Assembly: GCA_015232935.1 (NCBI GenBank)
Contig: JADFYT010000050.1
Location: forward strand, 1-11,537
DNA length: 11,537 bases
Reading direction: 5' to 3'
Source of the DNA: Desulfamplus sp.
Lineage (GTDB): Bacteria; Desulfobacterota; Desulfobacteria; Desulfobacterales; Desulfobacteraceae
Position numbers and translations under genes: made by a program. Positions 1 through 7,393 of this stretch are shown in pieces (positions within the stretch are counted from its first letter, which is position 1; every line of letters begins with the position of its first letter). The notes under the pieces were generated by a model. It saw nothing but the letters and a program-made list of their open reading frames with translations, did no database searches and was not told where the DNA came from.

Positions 1-1203
1 AAATGTCTCGTTGAGTGTTGAGAATGTTGCCCCGGGAACAGCAGCCAACTGATCAATAGAGTTGTTCAAAGGCTTGTTGACTGTTCCCCCTGCTATTGGT
101 GCAAGAGGAGACGCAACAGGCATTCCGGCAAATCCGGCCACAGGCTGCCCGGCCATTGGAACTGTTGCCGCCACAGGCACAGGCCCCCTTGTGACAGGAT
201 CATTTGTAAGAATATGGCAGACATCACAGGAAGAATCTACCGGAGGATGAGGCATCGGGCTTTTCACGCTGACCACCATTTTCTGTGTAATGGTATGGCA
301 GGATGTGCAGTCTGAAAACTCCTTGTGAATTGCATCATTGGGCATTCTCTTGTTCAGGTTCACAGGCTCTTTGGTCAGGGCTGGCTGCTGATTCTGTTGA
401 TTTGCCCGCGGATCAGGAGCAACTTGTGTTGTTGCCGCTGCCGTGATTATTGCACCGGTCACTCTTGAGAAAAAATGCTTGGTTCGATTGATCGGTATTG
501 CGAAACCAATGCCCCTGTAAGTTCCGTCAGGCGCATAGATGGCTGTTCCAACACCAACCACCCTTCCGTATATATCAATTACAGGGCCTCCGCTGTTACC
601 CTCATTGATTACGGCATCTGTCTGAATCATGTTTTTGTAGGTAACACCGTCAATTACCATCTCCCTGTCAAGGTCGCTGACAATGCCCATAGTTACTGTA
701 TGGTTAAACCCGAACGGGCTTCCAATGCATATTACATAATTGCCGGTCTCAACCATGTCTGAATTGCCAAGCTGTGCCGCCGGAAAAACCTGGTTGGTCT
801 CTATTTTTAAAAGAGCAAGATCAAGAGATTCATCCTCGTCAACTATCTTTGCACCAAAAATCCTGTCCTGAGAACGCCACAGCGATATTTCAATATTTAG
901 GGAGCCATTGACAACATGTAGATTTGTTAGAACATATCCTCTTTTATCAACAATAAATCCAGATCCAATGCTTTCAAACCAGATAAAATCATTTGCTCCG
1001 CCTCCTGAGGCCTGCTGTTTTTTTTGTGCTCTTACGCTGACAACAGATGGCCTGACTGTTGCCACTGCCTGGCTTATGCTCTCCTGGAGATTGAGAAGCA
1101 GTGCGTCGCCAGTATAACCAAAAGCACTTGTAATGCCGCCTTCAGGCATCTGTGCGAAAATGGCTGAAATAACTACTGCTGTTATGAATATCAGTTTTCT
1201 CAT
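1..1203 (-). CDS. mamE: MamE-type magnetosome serine protease with two magnetochrome haem motifs (partial, C-terminus off the left edge)
   Basis: The first 401 residues are in the window and the frame is still open at position 1. Residues 1-18 are a hydrophobic signal or anchor (RKLIFITAVVISAIFA). A trypsin/HtrA-like domain follows (about 40-240) with an apparently intact triad: His96 in TNLHVVNG, Asp128 in DLALL, Ser204 in EGNSGGPV. A Q/A/P-rich linker leads to two CXXCH motifs, CTSCH at 299-303 and CDVCH at 326-330, 27 residues apart, each with nearby Pro/His as in magnetochrome domains. Protease followed by paired magnetochromes is the MamE architecture; the family then has PDZ domains, which would lie outside the window. 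In Magnetospirillum, MamE matures magnetosome proteins and its haem motifs promote crystal growth. The ATG at 1203 is 10 bp after the upstream gene's stop, with only a weak ribosome site, so translational coupling is likely. The final visible residues are a P/A/V-rich linker. Confidence 0.88.
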   Translation of the reverse strand, partial: MRKLIFITAVVISAIFAQMPEGGITSAFGYTGDALLLNLQESISQAVATVRPSVVSVRAQKKQQASGGGANDFIWFESIGSGFIVDKRGYVLTNLHVVNGSLNIEISLWRSQDRIFGAKIVDEDESLDLALLKIETNQVFPAAQLGNSDMVETGNYVICIGSPFGFNHTVTMGIVSDLDREMVIDGVTYKNMIQTDAVINEGNSGGPVIDIYGRVVGVGTAIYAPDGTYRGIGFAIPINRTKHFFSRVTGAIITAAATTQVAPDPRANQQNQQPALTKEPVNLNKRMPNDAIHKEFSDCTSCHTITQKMVVSVKSPMPHPPVDSSCDVCHILTNDPVTRGPVPVAATVPMAGQPVAGFAGMPVASPLAPIAGGTVNKPLNNSIDQLAAVPGATFSTLNETF

Positions 1204-1213
1204 TGTCTGATTT

Positions 1214-3106
1214 TTATAAACCTCTGGCCGGTCTCAGTGCCCCTGATTCATATAACCCGATTGCCGTATCCGGTGTACCAACCACACCTGAGTAAATCGT
1301 GACTCCCCGTGACGAGAGATCAGTTGCCAACTGGCTTGAGACATCGCTGCATACAAGTGCTGACAGGTTGTTTTTGCTGAATGTATCAGCCATGTTTCCA
1401 AGATTCGCGGGATCAATTACCGCAAATGAATTATTGCTCAAATCCACCATGATCAAGTATGGAGTCTGATGCCTGTTTCCATAAACCGTGCTGTTCAGAT
1501 CAGGCGTTGACGCAAAAATTCCAAAACGCTTGCCCGCGGCACCCTGGCCTGACTGAACTCCTGACTGTAACGGGGTCTGTAGCTGACCGGTTTGATATTG
1601 AACAGGCGGGCATGGCTGCATTGCCTGTTGATATTGAGGCTGTCCGGCTGCATATGGCTGTCCGGCCTGCTGTGAGTATGGCTGAGTCACAGGTTGATTC
1701 ATTGCGACAGTTTTTAGTGTTTTATCAAGCGTCTGATTGATAGCTGTCCCATGCTGGGTAAATCCCGGAGGAGGCACGCTGATAAAAAAGTGCCTGTTTC
1801 CACGGATAACATCTACAACCGCACTTGTCTGTTTTTGTGTGGCTGACTCAAAATGTTTCATGTCAGGAGTTGGTTCACCATTGATTGCAACGATAACATC
1901 ACCGGTTGTAAATCCAAGCATTGTAGCGGGAGGGCTCTCCACATCATTTACAACTATGCCTCTGGTTCCTGCAGGCAATCCAAGGTCTGCCGCACCATTA
2001 CCGGCAAGTTCACCAACGTCCATGCCAATCCATGTTCCCTCGATTGCAATGTCAGCAGGTCCGATAAAAGGTATTTTTCCAGGTGCCCCGGTATTTTCTC
2101 CAAGCACAAGTGCAAGAGTCAACTGCTTGCCTTTTCTTAAAACTACAAGCTGTACCTGTTGACCAGGCTGGGCTTTTAAGATCATTGACTGAAGCTGATT
2201 TACGTCTCTTACACGGGCATCATTGAATCGTTTTATAACATCGCCGGTTGCGAGACCTGCGGTCATGGCAGGAGAGTTGGGAGTGACATGGCTGACTATG
2301 ACGCCTCTTGTGTCAGGAAGCGAAAATTGAAGCTGCATCACAGCATCAATATCCTGGATATCAGCACCCATCCATATTTTATTAGTGACAGGTGGAGGCT
2401 GAAACGGGTTATCTGGAGCAGCACCATTATTCTGCGGAGCAGCACCATTTTGTTGAGCAGTGCCATTTTGTTGAGCAGCACCGTTCTGTCGAGTTTGAGC
2501 AAAATTCTGTTGAACCGCGGCGACTGTATTAAGAGCGTTTTGTGGTGTGCTTTCAAGTTTTACGTGAAATGATTTTTTTGTGCCATTACGGTTTACCACA
2601 AGTTTGACCACATCCCCGACTTTACGGGCTTGTATTATCTGCCCTACCTGTTCATGTGTTGTAATGGTTGTTCCGTCAAATTTTATTATGACATCCCCGA
2701 TTTTCAGGCCCGCGTTTTCTGCCGGAGAGGCAACCGATATGCTTTTGACATACACGCCTGTTTCAGGTGGAAGTTTCAGTGCCTGTTTCACAGCACCTGG
2801 CACTTCAACCAATGCCACTCCAAAATAGGGAGAACCCGGTATAGTCTGGTTGATAAGCTGAATCTGCCCGTTGCCAACTCCTGCCGGAAAAGTTGGCTTG
2901 TTGATAAGCTGAATCTGCCCGTTGCCAACTCCTGCCGGAAAGGCGGGTTGAAGATGGTGTGCAGTATTAAGATCTGGTCTCTCAGGTCTTTCAGGAGTCT
3001 CGCCACCGGTAGTATCCATAGAGCCGACCCATCCATACATGACAGCCAATATAACTACAAACACAAGAACTGATATTGGAGCAAGAATAGTTAGTGTCTT
3101 ATTCAT
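1214..3106 (-). CDS. Membrane-anchored triple-PDZ protein with C-terminal NifX-like domain (MamE C-terminus-like)
   Basis: This 630-aa protein has a short cytoplasmic start and one membrane anchor (about 5-25), so the bulk should face the periplasm or magnetosome lumen. A 14-residue block beginning FPAGVGNG occurs twice (56-69 and 73-86). Three PDZ-like domains follow, at about 92-186, 244-337 and 357-446, each with the degradative-protease type core (GVYVKSISVASPAENAGLK; GVIVSHVTPNSPAMTAGL; GIVVNDVESPPATMLGF). PDZ1 and PDZ2 are joined by a Q/N/A repeat linker (about 200-240). A Q/P-rich linker (450-525) leads to a domain at about 526-627 that reads as the NifX/NafY/NifB-C family (Nitro_FeMo-Co type), with the typical ending GVTIYSGVVGTPDTAIGLY. 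There is no protease domain and no CXXCH. The ATG at 3106 has AAGGAA 9 nt upstream. It sits between the MamP-like gene and mamE, so a scaffolding or iron-handling role is inferred. The PDZ calls are firm; the NifX-like call is by pattern only. Confidence 0.82.
   Translation of the reverse strand: MNKTLTILAPISVLVFVVILAVMYGWVGSMDTTGGETPERPERPDLNTAHHLQPAFPAGVGNGQIQLINKPTFPAGVGNGQIQLINQTIPGSPYFGVALVEVPGAVKQALKLPPETGVYVKSISVASPAENAGLKIGDVIIKFDGTTITTHEQVGQIIQARKVGDVVKLVVNRNGTKKSFHVKLESTPQNALNTVAAVQQNFAQTRQNGAAQQNGTAQQNGAAPQNNGAAPDNPFQPPPVTNKIWMGADIQDIDAVMQLQFSLPDTRGVIVSHVTPNSPAMTAGLATGDVIKRFNDARVRDVNQLQSMILKAQPGQQVQLVVLRKGKQLTLALVLGENTGAPGKIPFIGPADIAIEGTWIGMDVGELAGNGAADLGLPAGTRGIVVNDVESPPATMLGFTTGDVIVAINGEPTPDMKHFESATQKQTSAVVDVIRGNRHFFISVPPPGFTQHGTAINQTLDKTLKTVAMNQPVTQPYSQQAGQPYAAGQPQYQQAMQPCPPVQYQTGQLQTPLQSGVQSGQGAAGKRFGIFASTPDLNSTVYGNRHQTPYLIMVDLSNNSFAVIDPANLGNMADTFSKNNLSALVCSDVSSQLATDLSSRGVTIYSGVVGTPDTAIGLYESGALRPARGL
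2420..2488. repeat. Degenerate 21-bp repeats encoding a QNGAA-type linker
   Basis: The minus strand encodes successive QNGAA, QQNGTA, QQNGAA and QNNGAA units between the first two PDZ domains of the triple-PDZ protein. The units are imperfect and in frame, consistent with a flexible spacer that varies by slippage. Confidence 0.75.
2849..2941. repeat. Two identical 42-bp direct repeats, 51-bp period, in the triple-PDZ gene
   Basis: Positions 2849-2890 and 2900-2941 are identical. The 51-bp period keeps the reading frame and gives the doubled FPAGVGNGQIQLIN block just after the membrane anchor. The perfect identity suggests a recent slippage or duplication event. Confidence 0.9.
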
Positions 3107-3190
3107 AAAACGTAATTCCTTATTACCTTATCAGTGTAACTCATCACCTTATCATCAGGTTTTATCGTTTTAAAACAGCAAGGTTTCATG

Positions 3191-4534
3191 TTAGTACAAT
3201 GCCTGGTTTTGAACATTTCCGCCAGTGCCTCCCGCGTAAGGGCTCATCATCTGGTTTGACGGCATGGCTGATGGAGCCGCAATGGTCGAGGGGATCAAGG
3301 AGCCTGCCATGTAAGAGCTTAAAACATCCCTGACAGAACCTGTAAGTCCCGGATAGACATTGACCATAAGAACATGAAAGGCATTAAGTGCGTCCTGGCT
3401 GAAACTTCCCGCAATCACACTGCTTGCGTTCAGGTCAACCATATACTGTGCGGTTTCAACTCCCTGACCGAACAGATCATTTACATTGGGATTTGTTGCC
3501 ACACTGTAGCTGTTTTGTGCCGGATCAAAAACCACAAAATAGGGACTTTTTTCAAACCTGGCAGAGATCTGATAGACAATTCCAGGCCCTGTTGATGCCA
3601 CAGCCACCTTGCCAAAATTAAGATTTGCCACAACCTGGGCCTGATGCCCTCCCTGCTGTATCTGCTGCCCACCCTGTTGAGCCTTCCGGGCAGCAAGAGC
3701 CTGTGTTACAGCCTGCTCGGTCTTTGGTACTCCAAGCTGTTCCGCGAGGGTCTCTATCTGGTTCTGGGTCATGGGAACTGTGGCCGCTGCCGCAAGCACG
3801 CCATCAACCGGAGCATCTGCAAGGTTGATGAAAATATTTCTTGATTTCTTGCCTCTGTAAATGGACACTTTAACTTCACTGCCAGGCTTGAGAGCACTTA
3901 ACGCCCTGTCAAGATCAGCAAGTGTCTCCTGACGTATCTTGCCGATTCTTATGATTTCATCTCCCTTTTGTAACCCTGCTTTATCTGCAATCGAGCCCGG
4001 AGCAACCTCGGTGACAAGAAGTCCGTCCTCATTTGCAAGCCCCATGCTCTTCATCATTGCGGCTGTTACAGGCTGCAAAGTCAGACCAAGGCTCTCTGGA
4101 GTAATCTGGTTGAATGCCGCTGCCAGAGCCTGCTGCCCGGCGTTATTGTCTGCCTGACCCCCTTTGGCAGCCTGCGGCTGAAATCCATCTGTAACCTTGT
4201 GGCACAACACGCAGTTTCCCCAGTATTCATGCAGCATTTTATCTTTTATCGCTATGGGAGGCCCTGCCATAACCTGTGAAACAGGCTTGCCGGCATCTAC
4301 TGTTATATGGCACTTGTTGCAGTTGCCCCAGTAAGGGTGAAGCATTTTATCCTTGGCTTTTATAGGAGGAGCTGAGGGTTGTGCCGCTGCTGCCATTCTG
4401 AAATCTCTCATATGAGGATTTCTTGTGCAGTGGTATCCTGTCCATCCAAGGACAATCACTAAAAGAACTGTAATCCCAACAATTGCCATCTTGAACTGGC
4501 TCATGCAAAATTCATATTCAATATTGTTTTTCAT
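3191..4534 (-). CDS. mamP: MamP-like protein: two magnetochromes, one PDZ domain, NifX-like C-terminus
   Basis: Numbering is from the ATG at 4534 (447 aa); the frame extends to a TTG at 4555. One membrane anchor spans about 16-33. Two near-repeated magnetochrome units follow, each with PPI, KDKMLH, YWGNC and CXXCH elements: CNKCH at 72-76 and CVLCH at 108-112. A PDZ domain lies at about 145-240, with LLVTEVAPGSIADKAGL. An A/Q/G-rich linker leads to a NifX/NafY-like domain at about 308-414 (KVAVAS start, RFEKSPYFVVFDP, and an ending with VYPGLTGSVRDVLSSYMAG). Proteins with PDZ plus paired magnetochromes and no protease are called MamP, an iron-oxidising c-type cytochrome in Magnetospirillum. 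Classical MamP has PDZ before the haem motifs and is about 270 aa; here the order is reversed and a domain is added, so the symbol is provisional. It lies between mamB and the triple-PDZ gene. Confidence 0.75.
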   Translation of the reverse strand: MKNNIEYEFCMSQFKMAIVGITVLLVIVLGWTGYHCTRNPHMRDFRMAAAAQPSAPPIKAKDKMLHPYWGNCNKCHITVDAGKPVSQVMAGPPIAIKDKMLHEYWGNCVLCHKVTDGFQPQAAKGGQADNNAGQQALAAAFNQITPESLGLTLQPVTAAMMKSMGLANEDGLLVTEVAPGSIADKAGLQKGDEIIRIGKIRQETLADLDRALSALKPGSEVKVSIYRGKKSRNIFINLADAPVDGVLAAAATVPMTQNQIETLAEQLGVPKTEQAVTQALAARKAQQGGQQIQQGGHQAQVVANLNFGKVAVASTGPGIVYQISARFEKSPYFVVFDPAQNSYSVATNPNVNDLFGQGVETAQYMVDLNASSVIAGSFSQDALNAFHVLMVNVYPGLTGSVRDVLSSYMAGSLIPSTIAAPSAMPSNQMMSPYAGGTGGNVQNQALY

Positions 4535-4682
4535 AAATATCCAACCCTGTCTCAATCTGTTTCAACCTGAACGCTCATGGGCGGTTTTCGGCCACCCCCC
4601 AGGCATGAAACTATGATCTGTTTTCACGGTAAATCTACCGCAACTTATGCTCAAACCCGTTTTAATCTGCCTATATTATTTT

Positions 4683-5687
4683 TTACGAACACTGCTTTGC
4701 AAAGAGTCGCACTTTTATTGTTGATTTCCTGTCCACAATTGCCGTTACAATATCACAAGCCTCTTTCTTGATGGTCTCACCTATCTTCACAGAGATATCA
4801 TGTGGAACGTAGAGATTTATCTCAAACTCAAGAATTGGACCAAGCTCCCTTGCAATCACTTTTTTGATACCTGCGATATTGCCCATAGTTTCAAGGGATC
4901 TGTTGATATCCTCTATGTAATCCTCGTCATAAGACTTATCCATAAGGTTTAAAACAGCATCCCTCACCTGCTCGATACATATTTTAAGAATAATCACTCC
5001 AACTATTATGGCAGCCAAGGGATCCATAAAATGAAATCCCATTTTTGCCCCGATAATTCCAATCAGCACGGCAAAAGAGGAGTAAACATCTGAGCGTGAC
5101 TCCCACGCCTTTGCCTGCATGGAGGGGCTGTTGATGTGTTTTCCGGCACAGATGCTCTGGCGAAACATGAGCTCATTGATGACAATGGAAAAAATTGCCC
5201 CCCACGCTGCTGACAGACAGGGGTTGACAACTCTTCCCTCAACAATGGTCAACACTCCGTTATAGATTATGAAAGAGCCGATAAAGAATAGAAAAAGATA
5301 GATGCAGATAGATACAATATACTCTGCCTTGCCATAACCATACGGATATTGGGCATCGACCTTCTTGTCCGAAATTTTCATTCCAATAATCATGATAATG
5401 GTAGCCAGAAGATCGGCGCTCGAGTGTATCGCATCTGCAATCAACCCCTTGCTTCTTCCTGCCACGCCCATATATCCCTTGATACATATCATCAGTATAT
5501 TGCCGATGATATTGACAAGGCCGACCCGTTGAGCACACTTTTCACACGCCGCACCTGAGCAAGAGCCATTAATGTTTCCATTTGCGGCCTTCTTCTCCTC
5601 TTCAAGCTTTGTTGCCCCTCTATAAAGAAAGGCTGCAAACATAATAATGGCCGCGATAAGCACTACTGCAAAGAATTTTAGAATCAT
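4683..5687 (-). CDS. mamB: MamB, cation diffusion facilitator iron transporter of the magnetosome membrane
   Basis: This 334-aa CDF protein is predicted to move Fe(II) into the magnetosome and to help found the vesicle. From memory of Magnetospirillum MamB, the conserved blocks align clearly: CEKC at 48-51 (MamB has CRDC near its N-terminus), ADAIHSSADLLA with Asp85, His88 and Asp92, YPYGYGKAEYI, then INELMFRQSIC and NSP..QAKAWESRSDVYSS with Asp200 in the transport helices. The C-terminal cytosolic regulatory domain spans about 245-334. These features favour MamB over MamM. Unusually, residues 1-22 add an extra hydrophobic segment, followed by a charged and Cys-containing linker (Cys43, Cys48, Cys51) before the usual first helix. 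The ATG at 5687 has GGAAGA 8 nt upstream. It follows the paired-His membrane protein by 42 bp and is separated from the MamP-like gene by 148 bp. Confidence 0.93.
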   Translation of the reverse strand: MILKFFAVVLIAAIIMFAAFLYRGATKLEEEKKAANGNINGSCSGAACEKCAQRVGLVNIIGNILMICIKGYMGVAGRSKGLIADAIHSSADLLATIIMIIGMKISDKKVDAQYPYGYGKAEYIVSICIYLFLFFIGSFIIYNGVLTIVEGRVVNPCLSAAWGAIFSIVINELMFRQSICAGKHINSPSMQAKAWESRSDVYSSFAVLIGIIGAKMGFHFMDPLAAIIVGVIILKICIEQVRDAVLNLMDKSYDEDYIEDINRSLETMGNIAGIKKVIARELGPILEFEINLYVPHDISVKIGETIKKEACDIVTAIVDRKSTIKVRLFAKQCS

Positions 5688-5729
5688 ATTGCCAATCTTC
5701 CATATCCGCTGCTGGTTTTATCAATATTA

Positions 5730-6245
5730 TCAGAACACATAATGCCCTTTAAGCATTGCAAAAATCATGTTGAAAAAAATAAACTGCTGTGTGTGCAGAA
5801 GGTACATTCCCTTTTTAACCTTGCCAGGCTGAAACCTGAACCACATAAGAAATCCTCCGAAAGTCAGCCACCCCATCATAAAAAGTGCCGCAAGCAACCA
5901 GTCGTTTGACCACATGGATACATAACAGTGAATACATGCCACAACAAAAGAGAATGTATTAAGCCAGATATGCCATACCAAAAGGGTGTTAAACTGGGAC
6001 TGGACATTTTTTATGGCATATTTAAGGCGAATCCGCTTTGCCGGAAAATAGACATTTGCAGCCAGAAACAGAACCATGGAGAGATTGCCCGAGCCTGTAG
6101 CAAGATTGTAGTCTGAATTGAAAGCATAGATTATCCCGAGAATGGAAAGAACGCTTACAAGCATAACCCTTTTCTTGAGAGGCCCTCTTCCAAACAGTGC
6201 TATATCATATTGTTTTATTCTGTTGTCCAAAAGCAGTGACTCCAT
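5730..6245 (-). CDS. Small multi-pass membrane protein with paired histidines, possible haem-b ferric-reductase-like protein
   Basis: I do not recognise this 171-aa gene as a named mam gene. It shows about five hydrophobic segments (about 25-41, 52-68, 86-111, 115-136 and 150-166). Four histidines are placed like haem-b ligands: His92 and His106 in one helix (WHIWLN...ACIHCYV), and His151 and His168 near the ends of the last (LLHTQQF...KGHYVF). Two histidines per helix, 13-16 residues apart, on two helices is the pattern of bis-haem ferric-reductase or cytochrome b561-type cores, which pass electrons across membranes. No FAD or NAD(P)H domain is present. The neighbours, mamQ upstream and mamB 42 bp downstream, suggest it sits in the magnetosome membrane; a role in reducing iron is inference. 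The ribosome site is weak. Haem binding is untested, and it could be a non-haem membrane protein. Confidence 0.6.
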   Translation of the reverse strand: MESLLLDNRIKQYDIALFGRGPLKKRVMLVSVLSILGIIYAFNSDYNLATGSGNLSMVLFLAANVYFPAKRIRLKYAIKNVQSQFNTLLVWHIWLNTFSFVVACIHCYVSMWSNDWLLAALFMMGWLTFGGFLMWFRFQPGKVKKGMYLLHTQQFIFFNMIFAMLKGHYVF

Positions 6246-6343
6246 ATTTCATGTTATTCAGACCCTGTGAACATAAAAATACGTTCTGATTTTCATTGTT
6301 CGGTGCGACCTTAAGAGCCTGTTTGAAAATTCAAAGTCTCTTG

Positions 6344-6380
6344 GTAGCCAATCGGTATTATTAGTAGCTAATAGGTATTA
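6344..6380. repeat. Near-tandem 17-bp repeat over the mamQ stop codon
   Basis: Positions 6344-6360 and 6364-6380 match at 14 of 17 bases. The second copy holds the last codons of mamQ and the first lies just after its stop, so the 3' end may have been shaped by slippage. Confidence 0.6.
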
Positions 6381-7167
6381 GAGTCTTCGCGTCTTCTGTT
6401 GATTGAAAATAGGGTTTTTCAGGAAAATCAAACATATATGCAAAAAAATTGCCAGGAAACATTGCTGTGATGGTTGTATATTTATTGACCTGATCGTTAT
6501 ATTTCAGCCTTTCTGCGGCAAGATCCTTTTCCACCTCGATCAATGCCAGCATAAGGTTGTTAAATGTGGCTGAAAGTTTAAGGTCAGGATACTGTTCCGC
6601 AACAGCCATCAGTTTTCCCAGGGGGTTAAGCACTCCCAGAGGATTGAGTGTTTCCGGTTTATTGAGTGTTTCCGGCTTATTGAATGTTTCCGGCTTATTG
6701 ACTGGCACACCAGAAGCTGTCGTATCAGAAGAGCCGACAAGTTTTTTGAGTGCCTCTGACTTTTTTTCATCTCCAGAAACTAATGTTCTCAATGCCACAA
6801 TGCCTGTCATGACATCACGTTCATATTTTGAATAATCAAGCACAGCCTTTGCAAGATTTATTGAAATATCATTACGACGCTGCATCAAGGCATCGACCTT
6901 GCTTGATCCTGTTTCGACATTCTGAAGGCAGATCATGATCGAGTTGTAGTAAAATATGGTTCCTACAGCGAAAATAAGGGTCAGAATGGCAGCAGTGATG
7001 TGTATCCATTTATTCTTCAAAAAATCAAGCACAGGAGATAGCTGAGAAACATAATACTTTATTGAAGAGTCATAAACTGATGGTTGAGACAACTCATAAG
7101 CATCAAGATTATATCTTCTTCCATAAGCATTTCTGATTATGCGTGTCATTGTTGTTTTTGTTGGCAT
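6361..7167 (-). CDS. mamQ: MamQ, LemA-family magnetosome protein
   Basis: This 268-aa protein is close to the usual MamQ length. A polar N-terminus (1-54) precedes one transmembrane helix (about 55-73), then a LemA-type helical domain. LemA signatures are visible: YYNSIM...VDALMQRRNDISINLAKAV with a YERDVM segment (about 73-120), then LMAVAEQYPDLKLSATFNNL, EVEKDLAAERLKYNDQVNKY and FPGNFFAYMFDFPEKPYF (about 186-254). MamQ is needed for magnetosome membrane formation in Magnetospirillum; its biochemical activity is unknown. The two LemA halves are separated by a low-complexity insert with three NKPET units and two NPLG units (157-184). The ATG at 7167 has AGGAA about 9 nt upstream. A 226-bp gap with phased repeats lies before it, so it may have its own promoter. 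Confidence 0.9.
   Translation of the reverse strand: MPTKTTMTRIIRNAYGRRYNLDAYELSQPSVYDSSIKYYVSQLSPVLDFLKNKWIHITAAILTLIFAVGTIFYYNSIMICLQNVETGSSKVDALMQRRNDISINLAKAVLDYSKYERDVMTGIVALRTLVSGDEKKSEALKKLVGSSDTTASGVPVNKPETFNKPETLNKPETLNPLGVLNPLGKLMAVAEQYPDLKLSATFNNLMLALIEVEKDLAAERLKYNDQVNKYTTITAMFPGNFFAYMFDFPEKPYFQSTEDAKTLIPISY
6644..6697. repeat. Three 18-bp tandem repeats inside mamQ
   Basis: Units at 6644-6661, 6662-6679 and 6680-6697 differ by one or two bases. They encode the NKPETF/NKPETL hexapeptides between the two LemA halves and keep the frame. Confidence 0.88.
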
Positions 7168-7244
7168 TGTTCTATATTCCTAAGCAATCTGCGTCATAAG
7201 AGTCAGATCAAGTTTTCACACGGTAAAACAGATCAACGATTTGT

Positions 7245-7326
7245 AGTTCTCTAAAACTGTATTTACAGTTCTCTAAACCTGTATTTACAGCTCTTTAAAC
7301 CTGTATTTACAGCTCTTTAAACCTGG
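7245..7326. repeat. 22-bp tandem repeat (3.7 copies) with phased palindromes upstream of mamQ
   Basis: Units start at 7245, 7267, 7289 and 7311 (the last is partial). Each junction contains CTGTATTTACAG (7257-7268, 7279-7290, 7301-7312), an inverted repeat with 4-bp arms. The 22-bp spacing is about two helical turns, so bound proteins would face the same side of the DNA. The array lies 78 bp upstream of the mamQ start, in a 226-bp gap with no other gene. An operator or regulatory role is inferred; it could also be a neutral minisatellite. Confidence 0.85.
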
Positions 7327-7393
7327 CATGGCAGTTGTGTGGGCACCCCTAATCATGAAAGCCGGAGTGCATTTTCATGGCAAAATGCCAGAT

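Noticed and set aside
2630..3073. 147-aa plus-strand frame with repeated VDKLNLPVANSCRK
   Set aside because: It is the antisense reading of the 51-bp repeats in the triple-PDZ gene.
4579..4597. Possible terminator hairpin between mamB and the MamP-like gene
   Set aside because: On the minus-strand RNA, GGGUGG can pair with CCGCCC, but there is no following U tract; at most it is a processing or attenuating hairpin.
7257..7268. LexA box
   Set aside because: The CTGT and ACAG arms are separated by 4 bp rather than the 8 bp of the classical enterobacterial site, and no SOS gene is nearby.
7245..7326. CRISPR array
   Set aside because: The 22-bp units abut with no spacers and no cas gene is present, so it is a simple tandem repeat.
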